Below, in pieces: positions 16,993 to 25,495 of a DNA stretch of 64,000 nt. The number at the start of each line of letters is the position of its first letter. Within the stretch, counting starts at the first letter, position 1. This DNA is from Bacteroidota bacterium (GTDB taxonomy: Bacteria; Bacteroidota; Bacteroidia; Cytophagales; Spirosomataceae): assembly GCA_020161355.1 (NCBI GenBank), contig JAIUOF010000003.1:186001-250000 (forward strand), written 5' to 3'. Both the position numbers and the translations under genes were made by a program. The notes below the pieces were generated by a model. It did no database searches and had not been told where the DNA came from. It worked only from the letters and a program-made list of their open reading frames with translations.

Positions 16993-18033
16993 ATGAAATA
17001 CATTTTAATATTCATTTTTGCCTGTATAAATATTTCAAAAGCCCAAACCATCACTGTTTCGAAAGAAGGAAATGGTGATTTTAGTTCGATTCAAAAGGCA
17101 ATAGAAAGCTTCAAACCTTCTGCCAGTGGAAAATACCGAAAGATTTTTATAAAAAACGGCACATACAACGAGAAACTCTGGATCGATATCGCAAGGCATC
17201 ATTTGATTTTGGAGGGTGAGTCTGAAAAAGGTGTTGTAATCACTTTTACCCAGGCAAGGGACATCTGGCGGTGTGAAAACCCCAACGACTACGGAGCGGC
17301 TACCATCAATGTAATGGCATCTGATGTGGTTTTAAAAAACCTGACCATAATTAATGATTATGGATTTAAGGCAAAGGGTGATACCGTAATCCAATGTACC
17401 AATGAAGCCGGAAAAGTAAATCCGTCCACCGTTCAGAACTATGCCCTACCCCGTGAACCGGGCGAAAAAGATGGTGAGAAAATTGTTAGAAAAGATGGTC
17501 ATCAATTTGCTTTCAGATCAATGCCGGGTGCTACCAGAATCAAGTTTCTTAACTGCACTTTCCAGTCAGGTGGTGGTGATACCGTGAGCCCTTGGGATGT
17601 AGAGGGAGGTATGTATTATTTCAACCATTGTACCATAGAGGGTCATGTGGATTTGTATTGTCCACGAGGCAACGCATTGATTGAAAACTCATTGTTTATT
17701 TGTCATAATATGTCTGCGGCCATCTGGCATGATGGTTCGGCAAAAGAAAGCGATAAAACAGTTTTGAAAAACTGCAAATTTGTGGGTGACCCCGGATTCA
17801 AACTGGGCCGCTACCATCGTGAGGCTCAGATGTATCTTTTTGAGTGTGAGTTTAGTAAAGAAATGGCAGATGCCCCTATCTACCAGTCCGGAGACAGAAC
17901 GCTCAATTGGGGTCATCGTATTTATTTCAAAAACTGCCACCGTAAAGGAGGAGATTTTGCCTGGCATAAAAACAATACCAACTTAAAAAGCAGAGATTTG
18001 GGATTTAAGGGGGTGTTTGGAAAAAAATGGTGA
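16993..18033 (+). CDS. Pectinesterase (CE8), divergent active-site motifs
   Basis: The ATG at 16993 gives a clean signal peptide (MKYILIFIFACINISKA-Q); an in-frame ATG at 16975 would add six residues. The right-handed beta-helix of CE8 is recognisable from GNGDFSSIQKAIES, a KNGTYNEKLWI strand and NCTFQSGGGDTVSPWD. The catalytic-Asp segment here reads GHVDLYCPRG instead of the usual GxVDFIFG, and the usual QDTL reads GDTV. A basic motif LGRYHRE replaces the common LGRPW. It should hydrolyse methyl esters of polygalacturonate, but the altered motifs leave substrate or activity open. It belongs to the pectin gene run. Confidence 0.78.
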   Translation: MKYILIFIFACINISKAQTITVSKEGNGDFSSIQKAIESFKPSASGKYRKIFIKNGTYNEKLWIDIARHHLILEGESEKGVVITFTQARDIWRCENPNDYGAATINVMASDVVLKNLTIINDYGFKAKGDTVIQCTNEAGKVNPSTVQNYALPREPGEKDGEKIVRKDGHQFAFRSMPGATRIKFLNCTFQSGGGDTVSPWDVEGGMYYFNHCTIEGHVDLYCPRGNALIENSLFICHNMSAAIWHDGSAKESDKTVLKNCKFVGDPGFKLGRYHREAQMYLFECEFSKEMADAPIYQSGDRTLNWGHRIYFKNCHRKGGDFAWHKNNTNLKSRDLGFKGVFGKKW

Positions 18034-18137
18034 ATCTCTCCAATTAAAGTATGTAGTTTCTTGATTACAATTCCTATCATTAATAATATCTTTTGAATTA
18101 ATTAGTATCTTGCCTAATAATGTTTCAACCTTGTAAA

Positions 18138-19217
18138 ATGAAAAAAATCTTATTCTTTTTATTCCTAAGCCTGAACCTCCCGGCTCAAAACGTATTTAAA
18201 GCATCAGAAATAAAAACACGTCTGGAAAAAGCTGCCAAATGGCAGTTGGAAAACCCAAAACATGAACCAACTGATTGGACAAACGGAGCGTTTTATGCCG
18301 GAGTGTTTGCTGCATGGGAAGCCACTCAGAAACAATGGATTATGGATTCACTGATGAATCTTGGGAATAAGACTTCCTGGCACCCAGGAAAAAGATATGA
18401 TCACGCCGATGATATTACTATTTCTCAGACTTATATTGATCTTTTTCGTCAGAATAAAAACGAAAATTTATTAAAACCCACATGGGATACCCTCATAAAA
18501 GTGCAGTTTTGGCCAGGTAAAGAAAAAGCCAATCATGGCATTACCTGGTGGTGGTGTGATGCCCTTTTTATGGGGCCTCCGGTATTTGCCAAAATGGCCA
18601 AAGAAACCGGTGATATTTCCCTGCTTAAAACAAATGATATACTTTTCAGAGAATGCTATGATTTGCTATACAACAAAGAAGAAAAACTTTTTGCACGCGA
18701 TGCATCCTATCTGAAAGACTTACAGGGCAATCAGAAGCTCGAAGCCAACGGCCAAAAAATATTCTGGAGCCGGGGTAATGGATGGGTGATAGGTGGCCTG
18801 GCTCGCTTACTTAACGAACTTCCTGCCGACTATCCTACCCGATCGTTTTATGAGAATTTGTATAAAGAAATGGCCTACAGATTAAAATCACTTCAGCAGT
18901 CTGACGGGCTTTGGAGGTCTAGTTTGCTCGACCCTGATGCCTATCCCGGAGGTGAAGCCTCAGGTTCGGGATTTGATATTTATGCTATCACCTGGGGGGT
19001 AAATAATGGGCTTTTACCTGAAAAAGAATTTAAAAATACCCTAAAAAATGGTTGGAAAGCATTGAATACTCTGGTTCAAGAAAATGGAAAAGTGGGGTGG
19101 GTACAACCTATTGGTGCCGATCCCCGCCGTAATTTTGATAAAGAAAGCTGGGAAGTTTACGGTACCGGAGCCTATTTGCTGGCGGGATCCGAGATATTGA
19201 AATATTTGAAGAAATAA
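18138..19217 (+). CDS. GH88/GH105 unsaturated uronyl hydrolase
   Basis: The start at 18138 is chosen because it opens a signal peptide (MKKILFFLFLSLNLPA-Q); an in-frame ATG at 18120 adds six residues. The ~359-residue protein is a single (alpha/alpha)6 barrel with the catalytic motif WWWCDALFMGPPVFAKMA and the later SRGNGWVIGGLARLLNELP. Both are characteristic of YteR/YesR-type rhamnogalacturonyl hydrolases. It should act on lyase-generated unsaturated oligosaccharides in the periplasm. It is the second of four paralogues in the locus and ends head-on to the GntR regulator gene, 2 bases apart. Confidence 0.85.
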   Translation: MKKILFFLFLSLNLPAQNVFKASEIKTRLEKAAKWQLENPKHEPTDWTNGAFYAGVFAAWEATQKQWIMDSLMNLGNKTSWHPGKRYDHADDITISQTYIDLFRQNKNENLLKPTWDTLIKVQFWPGKEKANHGITWWWCDALFMGPPVFAKMAKETGDISLLKTNDILFRECYDLLYNKEEKLFARDASYLKDLQGNQKLEANGQKIFWSRGNGWVIGGLARLLNELPADYPTRSFYENLYKEMAYRLKSLQQSDGLWRSSLLDPDAYPGGEASGSGFDIYAITWGVNNGLLPEKEFKNTLKNGWKALNTLVQENGKVGWVQPIGADPRRNFDKESWEVYGTGAYLLAGSEILKYLKK

Positions 19218-19219
19218 GT

Positions 19220-20245
19220 TTAGGCACTTCCTCTGTCAATCAGATAAAAGGGATTTTTCTCAATTACCTGCTCTTTGTTTTTCAGGATTTGTGCTGCACG
19301 GGTACCCATGGCATTAAAATCTGTAGTAATCACTGTAATTTCAAGCACCTCTTTGAGCTTGGTGTCATTAAATGATATTACTCCTATTTTTTTACCTAAA
19401 CTTAAATGGTTATTTCTTGCAAATTTTATTACATCTGCAAGATCTGCCTCTTCTATAACCACAAACATACTATTGTCAGTATAACTTTCGAGTGCCTCAA
19501 GACTTGATGAAAATGTTTGCTGCTTGATACTATTATATGCACAAAATGCACTGAAGCCATTCCTAATTTCTTCGGGATAGTTACCATCTTGTGGAAAAAT
19601 CAGGCATAATTTCTCGTATTTTTTTATTTTTTCCAGATTTTCTTCAAAAACTTCAAAAATGTCTTTTTCAAAATCCTGATAAATAACAGGAGATTCCGGA
19701 AATTCTGGCAAATATTTATCCAGAAATATGAGTTCGTATTTAGGAATACGATGCAAAACGGGCAAATATTCTTCTTTTGTTTCTAAAAAATGCGGCATTA
19801 TGAGGTAATGATTATATTTTCCAAGGTTTCTCGATAATATATCATCCAATGCCTCCACAGAATAGTTGTGTATTTGTAAATCTACTACAAAATCATCACC
19901 TAACTCTTTGATAATAGCTTCATAAATAATTTTCTTATATGAACTCATCTTATTCATGATGAGCAAAACTCTGTTTTTACTATCACGATTTGATTTTACA
20001 AAAAAACCTTTCCCATGGACTGCCTCTATGTATCCTCTTTTTTTTAATTCTCTGTAGGCTTTTTCTACCGTATCTCTTGAGAGAAGATATTCTATACTCA
20101 TTTCCGTGATTGACATTAACTGGTCACCGGTTTTCATGTAACCTCTGGCAATATTATCAATGACTGAATTAACAATCTGCCTATATTTGGGTACTTTGTC
20201 CTTTTCATTTACCCTAAGCACTTTGAGCATGTTTTCTTTTCCCAT
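19220..20245 (-). CDS. GntR-family transcriptional regulator with C-terminal sugar-binding-like domain
   Basis: This 341-residue cytoplasmic protein has an N-terminal winged helix (about 15-85: KYRQIVNSVIDNIARGYMKTGDQL ... STDTVEKAYRELKKRGYI-type segment, ending GKGFFVKS). The ~250-residue C-terminal domain resembles periplasmic-binding/LacI-type effector domains (VLLIMNKMSS, IGVISFNDTKLKEVLEITVITTD). Such regulators commonly control sugar loci in Bacteroidota. Its place between the uronyl hydrolase genes, divergent from rhamnose mutarotase, suggests control of pectin/rhamnose use. An alternative start lies at residue 6. The effector is unknown. Confidence 0.82.
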   Translation of the reverse strand: MGKENMLKVLRVNEKDKVPKYRQIVNSVIDNIARGYMKTGDQLMSITEMSIEYLLSRDTVEKAYRELKKRGYIEAVHGKGFFVKSNRDSKNRVLLIMNKMSSYKKIIYEAIIKELGDDFVVDLQIHNYSVEALDDILSRNLGKYNHYLIMPHFLETKEEYLPVLHRIPKYELIFLDKYLPEFPESPVIYQDFEKDIFEVFEENLEKIKKYEKLCLIFPQDGNYPEEIRNGFSAFCAYNSIKQQTFSSSLEALESYTDNSMFVVIEEADLADVIKFARNNHLSLGKKIGVISFNDTKLKEVLEITVITTDFNAMGTRAAQILKNKEQVIEKNPFYLIDRGSA

Positions 20246-20433
20246 TACAAAAAAGAATAATTAAATTACAAAGCTCAATTTAAACCGAAATATCTGATTT
20301 TAGATGTTTTTTTATGTTGAAATCTTAAATATTAATGCAATCGTTTCCGGATATTTTTGTGCAGAAAAAAATAAAGTGTAGGATTCGCTTAAGTAAATTA
20401 GGAAATTATTTGACCTTAAATCAAAAAAATAAA

Positions 20434-20748
20434 ATGCAAAGACTGGCTTTTAAAATGAGGCTTTTCCCGGGAAAAGAAGCCGAATATAAAAAAAGGCACG
20501 ATGAAATTTGGCCAGAGTTAGTGGATTTATTACATCAGCATGGCATTTCCGACTATTCTATCTTTCTGGATGAAGAGACTTTAAGCCTTTTTGGAGTTCT
20601 GAAAATAGAAGACGCTGAGGCCATGAAAAACCTTCCCGAAAGCCCCGTAATGAAAAAATGGTGGGCGTATATGGCTGATATTATGGAAAGTAACCCTGAC
20701 AACTCCCCTGTAAGTGTAAGCTTAAAAGATGTGTTTTATATGAAATGA
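20434..20748 (+). CDS. rhaM: L-rhamnose mutarotase
   Basis: The start at 20434 gives 104 residues, matching RhaM; an in-frame ATG at 20335 would add an unlikely 33-residue basic leader. Conserved features include [41 protein letters not shown] and the C-terminal [10 protein letters not shown] segment. RhaM interconverts alpha- and beta-L-rhamnopyranose and helps feed rhamnose isomerase. Rhamnose is released from rhamnogalacturonan I, so the gene fits the locus. The rest of the rhamnose pathway is not in this window. Confidence 0.88.
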   Translation: MQRLAFKMRLFPGKEAEYKKRHDEIWPELVDLLHQHGISDYSIFLDEETLSLFGVLKIEDAEAMKNLPESPVMKKWWAYMADIMESNPDNSPVSVSLKDVFYMK

Positions 20749-20755
20749 GGCGGTA

Positions 20756-20820
20756 GATTCGATTTACGATTGATTCGATTTGCGATTGATTCGATTTGCG
20801 ATTGACGATTGATTCGATAG
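20756..20820. repeat. 16-bp tandem repeat downstream of rhaM
   Basis: Three consecutive 16-base units (GATTCGATTTRCGATT; the first has A and the others G at the variable site) are followed by a partial unit (GACGATT) and a final GATTCGATAG. The array lies entirely in the intergenic space between rhaM and the next hydrolase gene. No role is evident. Confidence 0.8.
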
Positions 20821-20931
20821 GGGATTTACATCCTATTATTATAAAATTAGGTTTGGATGTACTCAGTTTTTTTGAAGGAATAATTAATATTTAAAAACGA
20901 TTTAAAATTAGATTTTCAATATTTTATAAAA

Positions 20932-22281
20932 ATGAAAAAAATATTAACGCTCGGTCTGGTAATTTTACCAATGGCAATGTTTGCTCAACGCAATGTAACC
21001 AATGCCAACGATAGCAATACGCCACTGCATCTGTTACAACCCGACTACCCTGTGCCCTACGGCATACCAAATGTGGATAACGTAAAGGCCTCACTGGATA
21101 GAATTTACAATTATCTTAAAGGAGTCACACCTATGGCTTTTGTGGATTCGAAAACCGGTGAAGAAATCACTGATTTATCCAAAATTTCAGCTACAACTGC
21201 TTTGAAAAAGGGAGATTACCGGCTTGTGAGCTATGAATGGGGGGTAACTTATGCGGCTATGCTTGCTGCAACAAAAGCTACTGGTGATTCCAAATACAAA
21301 AACTATACTCTTGAAAGACTGAAATTTATAAGCAATGCAGCCCCATATTTCAAAAAAACATCAGAAGAACATGCCGATTGGGCTACAGCCGGGCCGCTCA
21401 GAGGATTGATTGCCCCAAGAGCTCTTGACGACTGTGGAGCCATGTGTACTGCGATTTTGAAAACTAAAATGAGTAGAGAGAACCTTGATGCTAAGCTACT
21501 AATTGATACCCACATAGAGTATATCCTAAACAAAGAGCACCGCCTCAAAGACGGTACACTGGCCCGAATGCGTCCGCAAGCAGATGCACTCTGGCTTGAT
21601 GATATGTTTATGGGTGTACCTGCCATCGCCAATATGGGAAAATATACCGGGCAAAAAAAATATTATGATGAGGCAGTGAGACAAATCCAATTGTTTCATA
21701 GTAAAATGTTTAACAAAGAAAAGGGGGTTTATATGCACGGCTGGATTGAAGGCATGACTGAGCATCCACAGTTTCATTGGGCAAGGGCCAACGGCTGGGC
21801 CATTTTAACTAAAATTGAAGTGCTGGATGTACTCCCCGCCAATCATCCGGGCAGACCCATAATTGTCAAAATGCTGAAAGACCATATCCGGGGTCTGACA
21901 AAATACCAGTCGGGTTCTGGATTCTGGCATCAATTGCTCGATAGAGAAGATTCGTATCTGGAAACTTCCGCAACGGCCATCTACACCTATTGTATAGCTC
22001 ACGCTATCAACCAAGGCTGGATTGATAAAATGGCCTACTCGCCGATGGTGATGCTGGGCTGGAATGCGGTTTCAACCAAAATCAACGAAAAAGGTCAGGT
22101 TGAAGGTACCTGCGTGGGCACCGGCATGGGCTTTGACCCTGCGTTTTACTATCACCGCCCGATAAGCCCATTTGCTGCACACGGATACGGTCCTACGATT
22201 TTTGCTGCTTCAGAAATCATCAACTTACTCAATAATAATAAATTTGAGATCAACGACAGCTCAGTGCAGTGGAAGAAATAA
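20932..22281 (+). CDS. GH88/GH105 family glycoside hydrolase
   Basis: This 449-residue protein has a signal peptide (ILPMAMFA-Q). The barrel carries the catalytic motif LWLDDMFMGVPAIANMGKYTG and FHWARANGWAILTKIEVLDVLP. It is longer than the compact family members because of an insertion or extension in the N-terminal ~90 residues (PDYPVPYGIPNVDNVKASLDRI). It should cleave unsaturated uronyl residues from pectic oligosaccharides. It is the third paralogue in the locus and clearly divergent from the others. Its stop codon directly abuts the stop of the convergent Ldh-family gene. Confidence 0.84.
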   Translation: MKKILTLGLVILPMAMFAQRNVTNANDSNTPLHLLQPDYPVPYGIPNVDNVKASLDRIYNYLKGVTPMAFVDSKTGEEITDLSKISATTALKKGDYRLVSYEWGVTYAAMLAATKATGDSKYKNYTLERLKFISNAAPYFKKTSEEHADWATAGPLRGLIAPRALDDCGAMCTAILKTKMSRENLDAKLLIDTHIEYILNKEHRLKDGTLARMRPQADALWLDDMFMGVPAIANMGKYTGQKKYYDEAVRQIQLFHSKMFNKEKGVYMHGWIEGMTEHPQFHWARANGWAILTKIEVLDVLPANHPGRPIIVKMLKDHIRGLTKYQSGSGFWHQLLDREDSYLETSATAIYTYCIAHAINQGWIDKMAYSPMVMLGWNAVSTKINEKGQVEGTCVGTGMGFDPAFYYHRPISPFAAHGYGPTIFAASEIINLLNNNKFEINDSSVQWKK

Positions 22282-22301
22282 TTATTGAATTTTCAATAAT
22301 T
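22280..22301. repeat. Perfect inverted repeat at convergent gene ends
   Basis: Two 10-base arms (AATTATTGAA / TTCAATAATT) with a 2-base spacer cover both converging stop codons. It could act as a bidirectional terminator, but it is AT-only apart from one pair and lacks a flanking T tract. Confidence 0.4.
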
Positions 22302-23280
22302 CTATTAATTCCATATCCAAAGGGATGCCGTTACTTAACAGCATCTCTTTATTTTTTAAACCCTTTTGCCCCGGCATTCTTACATTATCCCCTGAAGCGA
22401 GACATTGTTTCCTGAGATTCTCCATTTCGGCTAAAAATGCATTTTCACCGGCAAATTTAGTGGGGTCAATTACCTGTACAAAAACCGATGCACCCCATCT
22501 TTCCGGATTATCTTTTCGTCCGTAACCTCCCAATGCACTAGTCATGGCTTCTATCATAATACCCAGAGCAAAGCCTTTATAGCCTAAATCCATACCTCCG
22601 AGCGGTAAAAGTGTAGATGGTGGATTTTGGAAAAATGTTTGGGGGTCATTGGTAGCAGTTCCTTCAGGTTTCAGTAGCCAGTTTCCGTCTAATAATTGCT
22701 TGTTTTTAGCGGCTCTATTTACCACCGCATTAGCTGTAGCCGACATGCTCACATCTATCAGAATCGGATCATCTACGGCAGGAATTCCAATGGCCAATGG
22801 ATTAGGAGAATATACAGGAATTTTACCGCCAAAAGGTGCTACAGTTTTGTTTCTGGGATCGGAACATGCGATTATTACCATCAAGTTTTTTCGTGCTACT
22901 ACTTCTAAAAATGCTGCCAAACAAGCAATATGATGCGATTTTTGGATTACTACGGTTCCAACTCCCTCATTTTTTGCCATTTCGGTTGCGGTTTCGATCG
23001 CCTTTTCAGTGAGCCATGTGCCGGGAAGATACCGGCCATCCCAGGTTTGTGTCGTGTTGGTGGCATTTTTTACTTCAAAGCTTCCATTTCTTTCCATTTG
23101 ACCATTTTCGAGTTCATCAAGATATGGCTTAACCAAAGCCAAACCATGAGTAGTATGCCCCAGCAACTCGCCCTCAGTCAGGATGCGGGCGATGTTCGCT
23201 GATTTTTCAGGGTCGAGGCCATAGAATTTGAAAAGATTGGTGATTTTTTCTATCACAACTAAATAAGGAAAGAATTTCAT
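22282..23280 (-). CDS. Ldh-family (malate/lactate/ureidoglycolate dehydrogenase-like) oxidoreductase
   Basis: The start at 23280 is chosen because the frame from 23328 would add an unusual 16-residue basic leader. The ~332-residue protein shows the features of the YlbC/YiaK/MdhB NAD(P)-dependent family: GHTTHGLALVKPYL, VVIQKSHHIACLAAF, the SPNPLAIGIPA segment, DVSMSATANA and GGYGRKDNPERWGASVFVQVIDP. Known members reduce or oxidise 2-hydroxy/2-keto acids such as malate, sulfolactate or 2,3-diketogulonate. In this pectin/rhamnose context a sugar-acid intermediate is a reasonable but unproven substrate. It is cytoplasmic. Confidence 0.82.
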   Translation of the reverse strand: MKFFPYLVVIEKITNLFKFYGLDPEKSANIARILTEGELLGHTTHGLALVKPYLDELENGQMERNGSFEVKNATNTTQTWDGRYLPGTWLTEKAIETATEMAKNEGVGTVVIQKSHHIACLAAFLEVVARKNLMVIIACSDPRNKTVAPFGGKIPVYSPNPLAIGIPAVDDPILIDVSMSATANAVVNRAAKNKQLLDGNWLLKPEGTATNDPQTFFQNPPSTLLPLGGMDLGYKGFALGIMIEAMTSALGGYGRKDNPERWGASVFVQVIDPTKFAGENAFLAEMENLRKQCLASGDNVRMPGQKGLKNKEMLLSNGIPLDMELIELLKIQ

Positions 23281-23403
23281 TTTTTTGAATTTTCTTATTG
23301 AATTCAAAATTACTTTTTTATATGACACTTTAAAATTAATCAGGTATCAGCAGGACAGTAAACAAAAGTTTTTTCATGAAAATTGGATAAAATTACTAAC
23401 CTA

Positions 23404-24525
23404 ATGAAAAAAAATGTTGTCTGGATTTTTATTCTGATTTTTAGTCTCGATTCTTTTTCGCAAAAACTCCCCAAAAAGAATGAGGTATTGGCCAATATGC
23501 GGCTGGCCAATGATTATTTCATGAAAATCTGGCCTGATCCATCACAAAAAATAGTTTTGGATAAAGTCAGGACCTCAAATCTATGGACAAGAGGCATTTA
23601 CTACGAAGGGTTGATGGATTTTTACAAAATTGATCCTGATAAAAAATACATTGATTATGCCATAGCCTGGGGCGAAGGCAACAAATGGGCGACCTGGTTT
23701 GGTGTAAACAGTCGGCATGCCGACAGCCATTGTTGCGGAATCACATACATAGATTTGTACCAATTGGACACCACTCAAAAGCAACGCCTGGCCGAAATAA
23801 AGGGCTCCATTGGCCTCATGCTGGCCTCCGATAAAGTAGACGACTGGACCTGGATAGATGCACTTCAGATGGACATGCCTGTCTTTGCCAAATTAGGTGT
23901 GATGAATAAGGATGAAAGGTATTTTGAGAAAATGCATCAGTTGTACTTACATTCAAAAAATGTGGAAGGTGGAGGATTGTACAATGCCAAAGATGGACTT
24001 TGGTATCGTGACAAAGGTTTTGTGCCGCCATTTACTACTCCAAACGGAAAACAATGTTATTGGTCACGTGGCAATGGCTGGGTAGTGGCGGCTATGGTAA
24101 AAATGTTGGAAATTTTGCCCAAAAACGCCAAACACTATAGTGAATACGAAGAGATGTATCTGACTATGATGAAATCATTGCTACCACTTCAAAGAAAAGA
24201 TGGTTTTTGGAATGTTTCACTGACTGATCCCGATGATTTTGGCGGGCCTGAATTGTCAGGCACAGCACTTTTCACTTACGGCATGGCTTGGGGAATAAAT
24301 AATGGGTATTTAAGCAAGAAAAAGTATTTGAAACCCACCATAAAGGCCTGGAATGCTATCAATAAAACTTGTTTGCACACCGATGGTATGCTGGGTTTCG
24401 TACAATCAACAGGTAAAGAACCCAAAGACGGTCAACCGCTTAGTTACAACAAAAAAGCTAATTTTGAGGATTATGGACTGGGTTGTTATCTTTTGGCAGG
24501 CACACAGGTGTATTTGCTGAAGTGA
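23404..24525 (+). CDS. GH88/GH105 family glycoside hydrolase
   Basis: The ATG at 23404 opens the signal peptide (MKKNVVWIFILIFSLDSFS-Q); 23383 would add seven residues. The ~373-residue barrel has a variant catalytic motif WTWIDALQMDMPVFAKLG, then YWSRGNGWVVAAMVKMLEILP. This is the fourth uronyl-hydrolase paralogue of the locus and is closest in layout to YesR-type enzymes. The Gln replacing Phe after IDAL distinguishes it from the other three. It probably acts on a different unsaturated oligosaccharide or linkage (inference). Confidence 0.84.
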   Translation: MKKNVVWIFILIFSLDSFSQKLPKKNEVLANMRLANDYFMKIWPDPSQKIVLDKVRTSNLWTRGIYYEGLMDFYKIDPDKKYIDYAIAWGEGNKWATWFGVNSRHADSHCCGITYIDLYQLDTTQKQRLAEIKGSIGLMLASDKVDDWTWIDALQMDMPVFAKLGVMNKDERYFEKMHQLYLHSKNVEGGGLYNAKDGLWYRDKGFVPPFTTPNGKQCYWSRGNGWVVAAMVKMLEILPKNAKHYSEYEEMYLTMMKSLLPLQRKDGFWNVSLTDPDDFGGPELSGTALFTYGMAWGINNGYLSKKKYLKPTIKAWNAINKTCLHTDGMLGFVQSTGKEPKDGQPLSYNKKANFEDYGLGCYLLAGTQVYLLK

Positions 24526-24604
24526 GTTTTTAAGAACTAAAAATCGATTGATTGAAGGATGGAATGATGAAATTTTTGAAGGATTATAGGAGTAAATGTT
24601 TATT

Positions 24605-25495
24605 TTACTTCTTCCCCATCAAATCATAAACCTCATTAAATACTTCTACTTCTACATTCTCAAATACACCATCTGAGAAACGGTGTATTTGTTTTTGAGT
24701 GCCGAGTAGTTTTACTTCTTTCAAATCACCCGAAATTTTACCAGAAATGATAGCTTTTGTGGCGGAAACTTTTTGCCATTTAGTAATTTCCAGACTGAAA
24801 TCTGTGTTGCCCTTTCCGCTTACGAATCCGTACATTTCGGTGTGGGCTGTATTACCATCAGGAGTGCCACTAAAGTTTACTTCGAGGTCTTTTGAAGCGT
24901 ATTTTGCAGGTGTCTCTTTAGGGTACAAAACTTGGATAGTAATGAGTCTTTCATCCGGGGTCTGAAGACTTGCAAACTGTAGTTGCAAGTATGGTTTTTC
25001 AAGAAGACCTTTCACGCCTTTTTTCCAAAAAGAAGCCCCTTTATAATTCACTTTTGCGTTCCAGGTTTTGCCATTCAGTTTGGATTTAAAATTAACACTT
25101 GCGGCGGTCTTTGCATCGGCATCTGCTTTCATTTCGCTGCTATTTACCTTAAATCCAGCAGGATATACTTTATAGTCTTTGGTAATATAATCTTTTCCTG
25201 TTGAAGGATTTTCTGTAAATTTTAGGTCAAAATAGCCATATTCGCCTGCTTTGATTTGGGAAACTTCTCTATTTCCTTCACCAGAAATCCTGGTAATAAC
25301 CGCAGTAAATTTCCTTCCGGTTGGTGCATAAATATCGATTTTATCACCTTTTTTGATGGTGCCATTTTTGATTTCCATGCCTCCGTTGAGCTCGGTTTCT
25401 TTTTCTCCCAGATACATATAGCCTGTTTTGGCGGTGAAGGTTTGGGCAAATGAATGAAAAGAAATAAAAAATATAGCAATTGTTATTATCTTCAT
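24605..25495 (-). CDS. Secreted protein with EF-Tu domain II-like segment
   Basis: This 296-residue protein has a signal peptide (IFFISFHSFA-Q). Residues ~28-95 (ELNGGMEIKNGTIKKGDKID..., VITRISGEG..., IKAGEYGYFDLKF) read like the beta-barrel domain II of translation GTPases, normally a cytoplasmic module. The GTPase domain is absent. The remainder (about 120-290) has beta-rich repeats I do not recognise (LNGKTWNAKVNYKG). It is the last gene of the LytTR-led operon, overlapping the previous gene by one base. The function is unknown, and the domain resemblance is by eye. Confidence 0.6.
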   Translation of the reverse strand: MKIITIAIFFISFHSFAQTFTAKTGYMYLGEKETELNGGMEIKNGTIKKGDKIDIYAPTGRKFTAVITRISGEGNREVSQIKAGEYGYFDLKFTENPSTGKDYITKDYKVYPAGFKVNSSEMKADADAKTAASVNFKSKLNGKTWNAKVNYKGASFWKKGVKGLLEKPYLQLQFASLQTPDERLITIQVLYPKETPAKYASKDLEVNFSGTPDGNTAHTEMYGFVSGKGNTDFSLEITKWQKVSATKAIISGKISGDLKEVKLLGTQKQIHRFSDGVFENVEVEVFNEVYDLMGKK

